NCBI RefSeq assembly: GCF_004349235.1
Contig: NZ_SMKY01000067.1
Span: 1-35,568, forward strand
Length of the DNA stretch: 35,568 nucleotides
Direction: 5' to 3'
Origin: Actinomadura darangshiensis
Lineage (GTDB): Bacteria; Actinomycetota; Actinomycetes; Streptosporangiales; Streptosporangiaceae
Positions 7,435 through 14,659 of the stretch are shown piece after piece (position 1 is the first letter of the stretch; each line of letters opens with the position of its first letter). The notes under the pieces are model-generated. The model worked only from the letters and a program-made list of their open reading frames with translations, was not told the origin of the DNA and searched no databases. The translations under genes and the position numbers were made by a program.

Positions 7435-7611
7435 ATGGCCGGTGACGACGGTGACTGGTGGTTCTGCCTGAAGCACATGAAGGTCGAGCACGGGGCCGGC
7501 TGCCCCGGCAAGGACCGCATGGGCCCCTACGAGACCGAGGGCGCCGCCGCCAACGCGCTCGAGCACGCGCGCGAGCGCAACGAGACCTGGCGCAAGCAGA
7601 ACGAGGACTAG
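7435..7611 (+). CDS. Conserved small Cys/His-rich protein
   Basis: A 58-aa acidic protein starting MAGDDGDWWFCLKHMKVEH. It carries a C-x2-H, then H-x3-C arrangement (FCLKH and EHGAGC), which could bind a metal ion, and an Ala-rich predicted C-terminal helix with NALEHARERNETW. I recall similar small proteins in many actinomycetes, but have no function for them. ATG 7435 follows a GAGAGGAG ribosome-binding site; the ATG at 7405 would add ten unlikely residues. It is divergent from map and shares its stop region with the next convergent gene: both use the same CTAG (7608-7611). Confidence 0.75.
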   Translation: MAGDDGDWWFCLKHMKVEHGAGCPGKDRMGPYETEGAAANALEHARERNETWRKQNED

Positions 7612-8204
7612 TCGACGACGGGACCCGATACCGCGTCGAGCAGTTTGGCGAGCCGGTGCCGGATCCCGCGCGGGGTCCGCGCCGGCTCCTGCCCGGCCGC
7701 CGCGCTGACGAGGTGCTGCGCACCGTCGAACGACATGAGCACCTCGTCAGGCGGGACGGTCAGGACCTCGTGGGCGAGCCCTCGCAGCTCGCGGTCGCCG
7801 CCCTCCAGCGCGAGGATGCTCGCGCCGGTGCGGCGCGCGTCGTCCACACGCTCAAGCAGCGGGACGGGCGCGTCCTCCTCGGCGACGACGAACAGGGTTT
7901 CACCGCGTCGCGCCGCCTCCAGCCGGTCCAGCCCGATCCGCAGATGGGCGGGCGCGTCCGCCGGCGGCTTCCAGCGGACCAGCGTGGGCGCCAGCCCGGG
8001 GGCGTCGCCGAGACGGCTCTCGTCGTCGAGGTGCGCCGCCAGATGCCACGGGTCGCCGGCGGGCGTGCCGACCAGCAGCAGCCCGCCCGGGGTGCGGGAC
8101 GTGACCCGCAGCGCGCGGCCGAACTCCCGGGTCCGCTCCAGCCAGCCCGTCGTCGACAGGACCTCGCGCAACATGGTGATCTGCTCGGCGTCCACGGCCA
8201 CCAT
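7608..8204 (-). CDS. Conserved hypothetical actinobacterial protein
   Basis: A 198-aa soluble protein I do not recognise. It begins with a short helix region, then GGLLLVGTPAGDPWHLAAHLDDESRL (about 40-65), alternating strands and helices, an ETLFVVAEEDAPVPLLERV segment and a later TGASILALEGGD. That alternation suggests a Rossmann-like or SIS-like alpha/beta fold, but no catalytic motif is visible. ATG 8204 has no clear ribosome-binding site; an ATG eleven codons later is a possible start. It is divergent from the F420-type reductase gene and converges on the 58-aa gene, sharing its CTAG stop. Confidence 0.7.
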   Translation of the reverse strand: MVAVDAEQITMLREVLSTTGWLERTREFGRALRVTSRTPGGLLLVGTPAGDPWHLAAHLDDESRLGDAPGLAPTLVRWKPPADAPAHLRIGLDRLEAARRGETLFVVAEEDAPVPLLERVDDARRTGASILALEGGDRELRGLAHEVLTVPPDEVLMSFDGAQHLVSAAAGQEPARTPRGIRHRLAKLLDAVSGPVVD

Positions 8205-8295
8205 GGTGCCGCACCGGACGCCCTGGACAGGCCGTTTTCACGATGCGGGAGCCCGCCCCGAGGTGCCCCGGCGCCCGCCTGGCAGACTCGGCCGC

Positions 8296-8991
8296 ATGAC
8301 TGAGCAGCAGCAGAAGACGCCCTACGACCTTCCCGATGTGAGCGGCCTGTCCATCGGCATCCTGGGCGGGACGGGGGACCAGGGCAAGGGCCTCGCGCGC
8401 CGGTTCGCGCTCGCCGGGCACCGGGTGACGATCGGCTCCCGCAAGGCGGAGCGCGCCCAGGCCGCGGCCGACGATCTCGGCGCGGAGCTGCCCGTCTCCG
8501 GGGCGGAGAACCCGGTCGCCGCCGGACGGTCGGACGTGGTCGTCGTGGCGGTGCCGTGGGAGGGCCACAAGGCCACGCTGGAGTCGCTGCGCGCCGAGCT
8601 GGCCGGGAAGATCGTCGTCGACTGCGTGAACCCGCTCGGCTTCGAGAAGGGCAAGGGCGCGTTCGCGCTGCCGGTCGAGGAGGGCAGCGCCGCCGAGCAG
8701 GCCGCCGCCGTCCTGCCTGACAGCCGGGTCGTCGCCGCCTTCCACCACGTGTCGGCCAAGCTGCTGCTCGACCCGGAGGTGGACGGGATGGAGCTGGACG
8801 TCCTCGTCCTCGGCGGCGACCGCGAGGCCACCGACGTGGTCCAGGCCCTCGCCGGCCGCATCCCCGGCATGCGCGGCGTCTACGGCGGGAGGCTGCACAA
8901 CGCCCACCAGGTCGAGGCGTTCACCGCGAACCTGATCTCGATGAACCGCCGCTACAAGGCCCACGCGGGCTTGCGGATCACTGACGTCTGA
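8296..8991 (+). CDS. npdG: F420-dependent NADP reductase (NADPH:F420 oxidoreductase)
   Basis: A 231-aa Rossmann protein transferring hydride between F420 and NADP. The N-terminal nucleotide motif GILGGTGDQGKGLARRFA and the NADP-selecting GSRKAERA are diagnostic of the FNO/NpdG family; VDCVNPLGF, AAFHHVSAKLL and the C-terminal NRRYKAHAGLRITD are also typical. It is cytoplasmic, and supplies or consumes F420H2 for F420-dependent redox enzymes, which are common in actinomycetes. No strong Shine-Dalgarno sequence is seen; CAGACT (8283-8288) seven bases before the ATG may be a leaderless -10. A G/C-rich repeat follows the stop. Confidence 0.92.
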   Translation: MTEQQQKTPYDLPDVSGLSIGILGGTGDQGKGLARRFALAGHRVTIGSRKAERAQAAADDLGAELPVSGAENPVAAGRSDVVVVAVPWEGHKATLESLRAELAGKIVVDCVNPLGFEKGKGAFALPVEEGSAAEQAAAVLPDSRVVAAFHHVSAKLLLDPEVDGMELDVLVLGGDREATDVVQALAGRIPGMRGVYGGRLHNAHQVEAFTANLISMNRRYKAHAGLRITDV

Positions 8992-8998
8992 GCGGTTT

Positions 8999-9023
8999 CG
9001 GGGGGTCTGGGGGTCGTCCCCCC
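8999..9023. repeat. Dispersed G/C hairpin repeat, intergenic copy
   Basis: CGGGGGGTCT followed by GGGGG-TCGT-CCCCCC. The inner part (9009-9022) can fold as a 5-bp hairpin with a TCGT loop. It shares both ends with the repeat inside glnE at 28083-28117. Here it lies between the F420 reductase stop and the channel gene. Confidence 0.7.
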
Positions 9024-9056
9024 AGGATGATGCAGCTTGCCGGTACGGTTTCCAGG

Positions 9057-10142
9057 GTGAATGGTCCGGAGGCCGTGCGGCGGCCGCCCGTCCTGCTGCC
9101 GTCGGCCAGGAGCGGGCCGATGCGCGCGGTGGGGAAGCGGGTCGGGTTCGCGTTCCTGCTGCTGCTCTCGGTCGTGGCCGTCGTCTACGCCGACCGCGGC
9201 GGATACCGCGACAGCGGCGACGGGAGCCTGTCGCTGCTGGACGCCTTCTACTACGCCTCGGTGACCGTGTCCACGACCGGGTACGGCGACATCACCCCGG
9301 TGGGGGACGGTGCGAGGCTCGTCAACATCGTCTTCATCACGCCGGTGCGGGTGCTGTTCCTCATCGTCCTCGTCGGCACGACCCTTGAGGTGCTGGCGGA
9401 GCGGACCCGCGACGACTGGCGCAAGTCCCGCTGGAGGGCACGCGTGCGCGACCACATCGTGGTGGCCGGATACGGCACGAAGGGCCGCAGCGCCATCAGG
9501 ACGCTGCTGAGCACCGGGGTGGAGCGCGAGTCGATCGTGGTCGTGGACCCCGACCCGCGGGCGGTGGCCGAGGCGGCGGACGCCGGGTTCGCGGGCATCG
9601 TGGGGGACGCGACCCGCAGCTCGGTGCTGAAGCAGGCGTCGGTCCAGCGGGCCCGCGAGATCGTGGTGGCGAGCGCCCGCGACGACACCGCCGTGCTGAT
9701 CACGCTGACCGCGCGGCAGCTCAACCCGCACGCGGGCATCCAGGCGTCGGTCCGCGAGTCCGAGAACGTCCCGCTGCTGCGGCAGTCCGGCGCCGACCAC
9801 GTGGTGACCTCGTCGGAGGCGGCGGGCCGGCTGCTCGGGGTGTCCACCACGCAGCCGAGCGTCGGCGAGGTCATCGAGGACCTCCTGGACCAGGGCAGCG
9901 GCCTCGACCTGGTGGAGCGCGACGTCCGGCCGGACGAGGTCGGCGGCCCGCTCGGCGCGGTCCGCGAACCGGCGCTCGCCGTGGTCCGGGACGGCCGGAT
10001 GCTGCCGTTCGACCACGCCGGATGCGCGGCCCTCGAAACGGGGGACCGGCTGATCGTGGCGCGGTCGTCGGCCCGGCGCCGCGTCCGGCCCGAGGAGGAC
10101 GAGGCGGGGGCCGGGGACGGCCCCGCCGAGGACGGTGCCTGA
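9057..10142 (+). CDS. Two-TM potassium channel with RCK (TrkA-N) domain
   Basis: A 361-aa MthK/Kch-like channel subunit. One membrane helix (about 28-45), a pore helix and the selectivity filter TGYGD (74-78), and a second helix (about 88-112) are followed by an RCK domain beginning VVAGYGTKGRS, with a nucleotide-binding Gly motif and the acidic VVDPD. A TrkA-C-like tail ends in an acidic stretch. It should pass K+ under control of a ligand bound to RCK. The start is uncertain: GTG 9057 keeps an RPPVLLP segment that I recall in homologues; ATG 9120 has the best Shine-Dalgarno sequence (AGGAG, seven bases away); ATG 9027 is also in frame. The winged-helix/membrane pair follows after 57 bases. 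Confidence 0.92.
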   Translation: MNGPEAVRRPPVLLPSARSGPMRAVGKRVGFAFLLLLSVVAVVYADRGGYRDSGDGSLSLLDAFYYASVTVSTTGYGDITPVGDGARLVNIVFITPVRVLFLIVLVGTTLEVLAERTRDDWRKSRWRARVRDHIVVAGYGTKGRSAIRTLLSTGVERESIVVVDPDPRAVAEAADAGFAGIVGDATRSSVLKQASVQRAREIVVASARDDTAVLITLTARQLNPHAGIQASVRESENVPLLRQSGADHVVTSSEAAGRLLGVSTTQPSVGEVIEDLLDQGSGLDLVERDVRPDEVGGPLGAVREPALAVVRDGRMLPFDHAGCAALETGDRLIVARSSARRRVRPEEDEAGAGDGPAEDGA

Positions 10143-10199
10143 CCGGACACGGGAGCCGTTTCGCCCTCCACCGCGTCCAAGTCCTGACTTATCATTGGG

Positions 10200-10535
10200 G
10201 TGGCGACAGGCGGGGTGGAGATGAGAGACAACCGGTCGGCGGATCCGTGGAGCGCGTTCCTGACCTCTTCCGGGCGGAGCGCGGGGATCCGGCCGCCCGG
10301 CGCGGCGCCCGCCGGCGAGTACGGCCGCACGGCCGAGCGCGGCGGCGAGGACGCGTGCCGGCTGGTGCTGGCGCAGCTGGAGCAGGCGAACGGCCCGCTG
10401 TCGCTGGAGCAGCTGCACCACGCGACGCGGCTCGGGCGGCTGGAGGTCGCCGACGCCGTCGACCGGCTGCGCGACCGCGGGCTGGTGGCGGTGGAACGCG
10501 AGGTCGACGAGGTCGTCCGGCTGACCGGGGAGTGA
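10200..10535 (+). CDS. Small winged-helix-like protein of unknown role
   Basis: A 111-aa protein. The N-terminal 45 residues are Gly/Pro/Ala-rich and probably flexible. Residues about 48-110 have the helix pattern of a MarR/DtxR-like winged helix: EDACRLVLAQLEQ, then LSLEQLHHATRLGRLEV, then ADAVDRLRDRGLVAVER and a closing strand. It may bind DNA or regulate its neighbours, but I cannot name a family. The GTG at 10200 follows TATCAT (10190-10195) closely, which could be a leaderless promoter; ATG 10221 has GGAG directly adjacent and is less likely. The membrane-protein gene starts ten bases after its stop. Confidence 0.72.
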   Translation: MATGGVEMRDNRSADPWSAFLTSSGRSAGIRPPGAAPAGEYGRTAERGGEDACRLVLAQLEQANGPLSLEQLHHATRLGRLEVADAVDRLRDRGLVAVEREVDEVVRLTGE

Positions 10536-10545
10536 CCGGCACCCG

Positions 10546-11274
10546 ATGATCGGATACGTCGTCGCCGTCTCGCTGAGCTGCCTCGTCGGCGTCGCCGAGC
10601 TGGTCAGCCGGTACCGGGACCGCCCCACCACGCTGGTCCGGGTGCCGAGCACCTGGGCGTACGTGCTGATCAACGGGGGAGCGGGCGCGGGCTCGCTGCT
10701 GCTCCTGCACACCTTCGACTGGAGGTTCGGCGTCCGGTCGGCCGACTTCGCCGACGCCACGCAGGTGCTCGTGGCGAGCCTCGGCTCGATGATGGTGTTC
10801 CGCAGCGCGGTGTTCACCGTCCGCGTCGGGGACGAGGACGTGGCGGTCGGCCCGAGCACGCTGCTGACCTCGCTGCTCGCCGCCGCCGACCGGGGCGTCG
10901 ACCGGATGCAGGCCAAGACCCGCGCCCAGGAGGCGGGCGAGATCATGCGGGGCGTCTCGTTCGCCAAGTCGCGGCTCGCGCTGCCGGCGTACTGCCTGGC
11001 GCTGCTGCAGAACGTGCCCGCCGAGGACCAGGCCGACCTGCGCACCGCCGTGGACGCCCTGGCGGGCAGCGAGATGACGGACGGGCAGATGGCCCTGAAC
11101 CTGGGGCTGCTGCTGATGAACGTCGCCGGTCCCGACGTGCTGCGCTCGGCCGTGGAGACGCTCCGCGACGAGATCATGGCCGACGAGCCGGCCGCGCGGC
11201 GCGTCCCGGAGCCCCGCAACGGCCAGGCCCACGAGGCCGACGCCGAACCGGCCCGTTCGAGCCCTGACCAGTAA
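10546..11274 (+). CDS. Three-TM membrane protein with a cytoplasmic domain, unknown function
   Basis: A 242-aa protein that I do not recognise. Three hydrophobic segments fall at about 2-20, 36-56 and 65-85, followed by a mostly helical cytoplasmic domain (about 100-215) and a polar tail. The soluble part contains LLTSLLAAADRGVDRMQ and a conserved-looking Cys in LPAYCLALLQN. It lies ten bases behind the winged-helix gene, with only a distant GGGGAG (10527-10532), so translation is probably coupled. The preceding K+ channel suggests a membrane or ion-related role, but that is only position. A strong hairpin closes the transcript. Confidence 0.75.
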   Translation: MIGYVVAVSLSCLVGVAELVSRYRDRPTTLVRVPSTWAYVLINGGAGAGSLLLLHTFDWRFGVRSADFADATQVLVASLGSMMVFRSAVFTVRVGDEDVAVGPSTLLTSLLAAADRGVDRMQAKTRAQEAGEIMRGVSFAKSRLALPAYCLALLQNVPAEDQADLRTAVDALAGSEMTDGQMALNLGLLLMNVAGPDVLRSAVETLRDEIMADEPAARRVPEPRNGQAHEADAEPARSSPDQ

Positions 11275-11276
11275 GG

Positions 11277-11317
11277 CGCCCGCACGGTCGCGCCGGGGCG
11301 GGGCGACCGTGCGGGCG
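11277..11317. terminator. Strong bidirectional hairpin terminator
   Basis: A perfect 15-bp stem (11277-11291 with 11303-11317) around an 11-base loop, two bases after the membrane-protein stop and before the panB stop on the other strand. There is no T tract, as is common for actinomycete terminators. Confidence 0.8.
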
Positions 11318-11360
11318 GGTGTCCCGGCACCGGGTGGGCGGCGCCGGGACCGGGGACGGC

Positions 11361-12215
11361 TCAGTGGTAGGAGTGCTCCGGCGCCGGGTAGACGCCGCTG
11401 ACTACCTCGTCGGCGTAGCTGCGCGCCGCGTCGCCGAGCAGGGTGTTCATGTCGGCGAACTTCTTGACGAATTTCGCGGTGTGCGGTGTGAGACCGGCCA
11501 TGTCCTGCCAGACGAGGACCTGCGCGTCGGTCTGGTTGCCGCCGCCGATGCCGATCGTCGGGACCGACAGCGACGCGGTGACGCGGGCGGCGAGGTCCTC
11601 GGGCACGCATTCCAGGACGACGGAGAACACGCCGGCCGCTTCGAGCGCCTTCGCGTCCGCCATCAACTCGTCGCCGTCCTGGCCGCGGCCCTGGACGCGG
11701 TAGCCGCCGAACACGTTCACCGACTGCGGGGTGAGGCCGAGGTGCCCCATCACGGGGATGCCGGCCGCGACCATCGCCTCGATCTGCGGGACGACCCGGC
11801 GGCCGCCCTCCAGCTTGATCGCGTGCGCGCCGGTCTCCTTGAGGAACCGGGTGGCGGCGGTGAGCGCCTCGGTCGCGCCCGTCTGGTACGAGCCGAACGG
11901 CAGGTCGGCGACGACCATGGCGCGCTTGGAGCCGCGGACGACGGCCGCGGTCAGCGGGACCAGGTCGTCGACGGTGACGGGGATGGTGGAGTCGTAGCCG
12001 TAGACGACCATCGCGGCGGAGTCGCCGACGAGCAGCACGGGGATCCCGGCCTCGTCGAAGATCCGCGCGGTGAGCGCGTCGTACGCCGTGAGCATCGGCC
12101 ACTTCTCGTGCCGCTCCTTGGCGGCGGCGATGTCGCGTACGGTGACCCTTCGCCCGCTCGTGCCGCCGTAGAGCGCGGCCGGCTGTGCTGGTGGGGGTGC
12201 GGCAGATGAAGACAT
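11361..12215 (-). CDS. panB: 3-methyl-2-oxobutanoate hydroxymethyltransferase
   Basis: A 284-aa enzyme that transfers a hydroxymethyl group from methylene-THF to alpha-ketoisovalerate, the first committed step of pantothenate and CoA synthesis. Diagnostic motifs are MLTAYDALTARIFDEAGI, VGDSAAMVVYGYDSTIPV, HAIKLEGG, GHLGLTPQSVNVFGGYRVQG and TIGIGGG. ATG 12215 has a GGAGG ribosome-binding site eight bases upstream; the open frame beyond it is not homologous. It stands apart from other pantothenate genes here and is divergent from the exporter gene. The actinobacterial N-terminal extension of about 20 residues, rich in Ala and Pro, is normal. Confidence 0.96.
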   Translation of the reverse strand: MSSSAAPPPAQPAALYGGTSGRRVTVRDIAAAKERHEKWPMLTAYDALTARIFDEAGIPVLLVGDSAAMVVYGYDSTIPVTVDDLVPLTAAVVRGSKRAMVVADLPFGSYQTGATEALTAATRFLKETGAHAIKLEGGRRVVPQIEAMVAAGIPVMGHLGLTPQSVNVFGGYRVQGRGQDGDELMADAKALEAAGVFSVVLECVPEDLAARVTASLSVPTIGIGGGNQTDAQVLVWQDMAGLTPHTAKFVKKFADMNTLLGDAARSYADEVVSGVYPAPEHSYH

Positions 12216-12329
12216 GCGAGAACCTCCGGTCTTGAGGCGCCACGGTGGCGTACCCAGACGGAACCGATCGTGCCACCTGTAAAACGTTTCGGGTACCCCC
12301 CGCGATTCCCCGATTTTTCCGGCCGAGCC

Positions 12330-12364
12330 CGGAATGAATTCCGAAACGATACGGTTGCGTATCG
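12330..12364. promoter_or_regulatory. Twin-dyad operator at the exporter start
   Basis: Two perfect dyads lie side by side: CGGAAT-GA-ATTCCG (12330-12343) and CGATACG-GTTG-CGTATCG (12347-12364). The second ends two bases before ATG 12367. The TetR gene downstream is the likely ligand. TACGGT (12350-12355) inside it could be the -10 element, so binding would block transcription directly. Confidence 0.65.
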
Positions 12365-12366
12365 GC

Positions 12367-13929
12367 ATGGACCCCCAGACGATCCAGCGCCGCCGGTGGT
12401 ACATCCTCGGCGTCCTGACCATGAGCCTGCTGGTGGTGGTGCTCGACAACACCATCCTCAACGTCGCGCTCAAGACCATCGCCGACCCGGGCAAGGGCCT
12501 CGGCGCCACGCAGAGCCAGCTCGAGTGGGCGATCAACTCCTACACGCTGGTCTTCGCCGGCCTGCTGTTCACCTTCGGGGTGGTCGGCGACCGGATCGGG
12601 CGCAAGCGCGTCCTCGTCGGCGGCATGGCGGTGTTCGCCGTGGCATCGCTCCTCTCGGCGTACGCGCAGTCCCCGGACCAGCTCATCTACGCCCGCGCAC
12701 TGATGGGCCTCGGCGGCGCCGCGGTCATGCCGCAGACGCTGTCGATCATCACCAACGTCTTCGAGCCGCACGAGCGCGCCCGCGCCATCGGCATCTGGGC
12801 CGGTGCCGTCGGCCTCGGCGTCGCCATCGGCCCGCTCACCGGCGGCCTGCTGCTCGCCCACTTCTGGTGGGGCTCGGTCTTCCTCATCAACGTCCCGGTC
12901 ATCGCGATCGGCGTCACGCTGATGGCCTTCCTGGTGCCCGAGTCGCGCAACCCGGCCCCCGGCCGCCTCGACCCGGTCGGTGTCGTGCTGTCGGTCGTCG
13001 GCCTGGTCGTCCTGTCGTACGGGATCATCCAGGGCGGCGAGAAGGGGAGCTGGCTGGAGCTCCCGGTGCTCGGCCCCGTCCTCGCCGGCGCCGCCGTCCT
13101 CGCGCTGTTCGTGTGGTACGAGGCCCGCAGCGCGTCCCCGGCCTTCGACGTGAAGCTGTTCAAGGACCCGCGGATGTCGGCCGCCGTCGCGTCCATCGCG
13201 CTGTGCTTCTTCGCCGCGACCGGCGTGTTCTTCTTCGCCAACTTCTACATGCAGTCGGTGCGCGGGCTGACCCCCCTGGAGTCGGGTGCGATGGTGCTGC
13301 CGTTCGCGCTCGCCCAGCTCGCCTTCGCCCCGCGCAGCGCCGCGATGGTCCGCCGCTACGGCGCCAAGGCCGTCTGCACCACTGGGCTGCTGCTGGTCAG
13401 CGTCGCGCTGGCGAGCTACCAGTTCGTCGGCACCGACACCTCCATGTGGATCCTCGGCGCGATCTTCTTCGTGCAGGGCGCCGGAATGGCCAACGTCATG
13501 CCGCCCGCGACCGAGTCGGTCATGTCGGCGCTGCCCCGCGAGAAGGCGGGCGCCGGATCGGCCATCAACAACGTCGCCCGCCAGGTCGCGGTCGCGATGG
13601 GCGTGGCCGTGCTCGGCTCCGTCGTCGCCTCCGTCTACCGCGGCGACCTGCGCGGCGACCTAGCGGCGCTGCCCGCCGGCGCCCGCGAGGCCGCCGGCCA
13701 GTCGATCGAGGGCGCGCACGCCGTCGGCGCCCAGATGGGCCCCGCCGGGCAGGGCCTCATCGGCTCCGCCGACGCCGCGTTCGTGCACGCCATGCACGCC
13801 GCGTCCGTCGCCGCCGCCGTCGTCTCGTTCCTCGGCGCCCTGGTCGTGCTGAAGTGGATGCCGGGACGCACCGCGGAGGTCCCCGTCCCCGAGACCGAAC
13901 CGTCACGTCCGGAAAAGGCCACCGTGTGA
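12367..13929 (+). CDS. DHA2-family (EmrB/QacA-type) multidrug exporter
   Basis: A 520-aa MFS transporter with about 14 membrane helices, the DHA2 count. Family motifs are VVLDNTILNVAL in TM1, the loop motif GDRIGRKRVL, ARALMGLGGAAVMP, and motif C IGIWAGAVGLGVAIGPLTGG, which marks proton-coupled antiporters. It exports a toxic or natural-product compound not identifiable from sequence. I chose ATG 12367, just behind the twin dyad; the upstream in-frame ATG at 12334 would translate through the operator. The TetR gene follows 15 bases downstream and probably represses the unit. Confidence 0.93.
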   Translation: MDPQTIQRRRWYILGVLTMSLLVVVLDNTILNVALKTIADPGKGLGATQSQLEWAINSYTLVFAGLLFTFGVVGDRIGRKRVLVGGMAVFAVASLLSAYAQSPDQLIYARALMGLGGAAVMPQTLSIITNVFEPHERARAIGIWAGAVGLGVAIGPLTGGLLLAHFWWGSVFLINVPVIAIGVTLMAFLVPESRNPAPGRLDPVGVVLSVVGLVVLSYGIIQGGEKGSWLELPVLGPVLAGAAVLALFVWYEARSASPAFDVKLFKDPRMSAAVASIALCFFAATGVFFFANFYMQSVRGLTPLESGAMVLPFALAQLAFAPRSAAMVRRYGAKAVCTTGLLLVSVALASYQFVGTDTSMWILGAIFFVQGAGMANVMPPATESVMSALPREKAGAGSAINNVARQVAVAMGVAVLGSVVASVYRGDLRGDLAALPAGAREAAGQSIEGAHAVGAQMGPAGQGLIGSADAAFVHAMHAASVAAAVVSFLGALVVLKWMPGRTAEVPVPETEPSRPEKATV

Positions 13930-13944
13930 GAGCGTGATGGCACC

Positions 13945-14535
13945 ATGACCGAGACAGAGCGGCGGCAGGCGGGCCGGCCCCGCAGCGAGCGCGCCGAGAA
14001 GGCCATCATCGACGCCACCCTCGACCTGCTCGCCGAGGAGTCGGGGGTGGCGGGCGTCTCCATCGAGGCGGTCGCCGCCCGCGCCGGGGTCGGCAAGACG
14101 ACGATCTACCGGCGCTGGCCCAGCAAGGAGGCGCTGATCGTGGACGCGCTCGGCGCGGTGAAGGAGCCGATGCCCGAGCCGTCCACCGGGTCCGTCCGCG
14201 CCGACCTCACCGAGATCGCGCGGACGCTCGCCGCCGCCCGTCACCGCAGGTACTCGCGCTGCTTCTGGAACGTCGCCGGCGGCGCGGAGAAGCATCCCGA
14301 GCTGTACGCCCGCTACCTGCAGGACATCATCGAGCCGCGGCGCGAGGTCGTCCGGCGCGTGCTCCGGCGCGGTATCGGGACGGGCGAGCTGCGCGCCGGG
14401 CTCGACATCGAGGTGGCGCTGTCGCTGCTGCTGGCCCCGCTGACCGCCAGGCGGCCGAAGGAGACGTTCCCCGACGGGTACGCCGAGGCCGTCGTCGACA
14501 CCCTCATGCGGGGCATCGGAACGGCCGCCGATTGA
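13945..14535 (+). CDS. TetR-family repressor, probably of the exporter operon
   Basis: A 196-aa regulator. The N-terminal HTH (about 17-63) has the TetR pattern ERAEKAIIDATLDLLAEE, then VAARAGVGKTTIYRRWPSKE. The C-terminal ligand domain resembles TetR_C_11-type proteins, with an RHRRYSRCFWN segment and a family-typical LLLAPLTARR. It lies 15 bases behind the exporter and is transcribed with it, so it is a natural autoregulator acting at the dyads at 12330-12364. The inducer is likely to be an exporter substrate; this is inference. Confidence 0.92.
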   Translation: MTETERRQAGRPRSERAEKAIIDATLDLLAEESGVAGVSIEAVAARAGVGKTTIYRRWPSKEALIVDALGAVKEPMPEPSTGSVRADLTEIARTLAAARHRRYSRCFWNVAGGAEKHPELYARYLQDIIEPRREVVRRVLRRGIGTGELRAGLDIEVALSLLLAPLTARRPKETFPDGYAEAVVDTLMRGIGTAAD

Positions 14536-14659
14536 CCGCCCGGACGCGGGAACCGGAAGGATTTCGGCGCGGTAAGCGTGATCTTCTCCCCAGTGGCGGT
14601 GTCATGCCCCATACTGTCGCTGGGTAGTGCTGAGACGACCGGCTGTCTGGAGCGCGCAG

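Noticed and set aside
8952..11330. A 792-codon minus-strand open frame opposite the channel and its neighbours
   Set aside because: It is antisense to three well-supported genes, has low-complexity Arg/Ala/Ser/Pro composition and no recognisable domain; such frames are common in high-GC DNA.
12334..12366. A longer start for the DHA2 exporter
   Set aside because: It would translate through the dyad operator and adds residues not typical of the family.
10192..12861. An 889-codon minus-strand open frame overlapping panB and the exporter
   Set aside because: It covers several real genes in another frame and its translation is Arg/Gly-rich without motifs.
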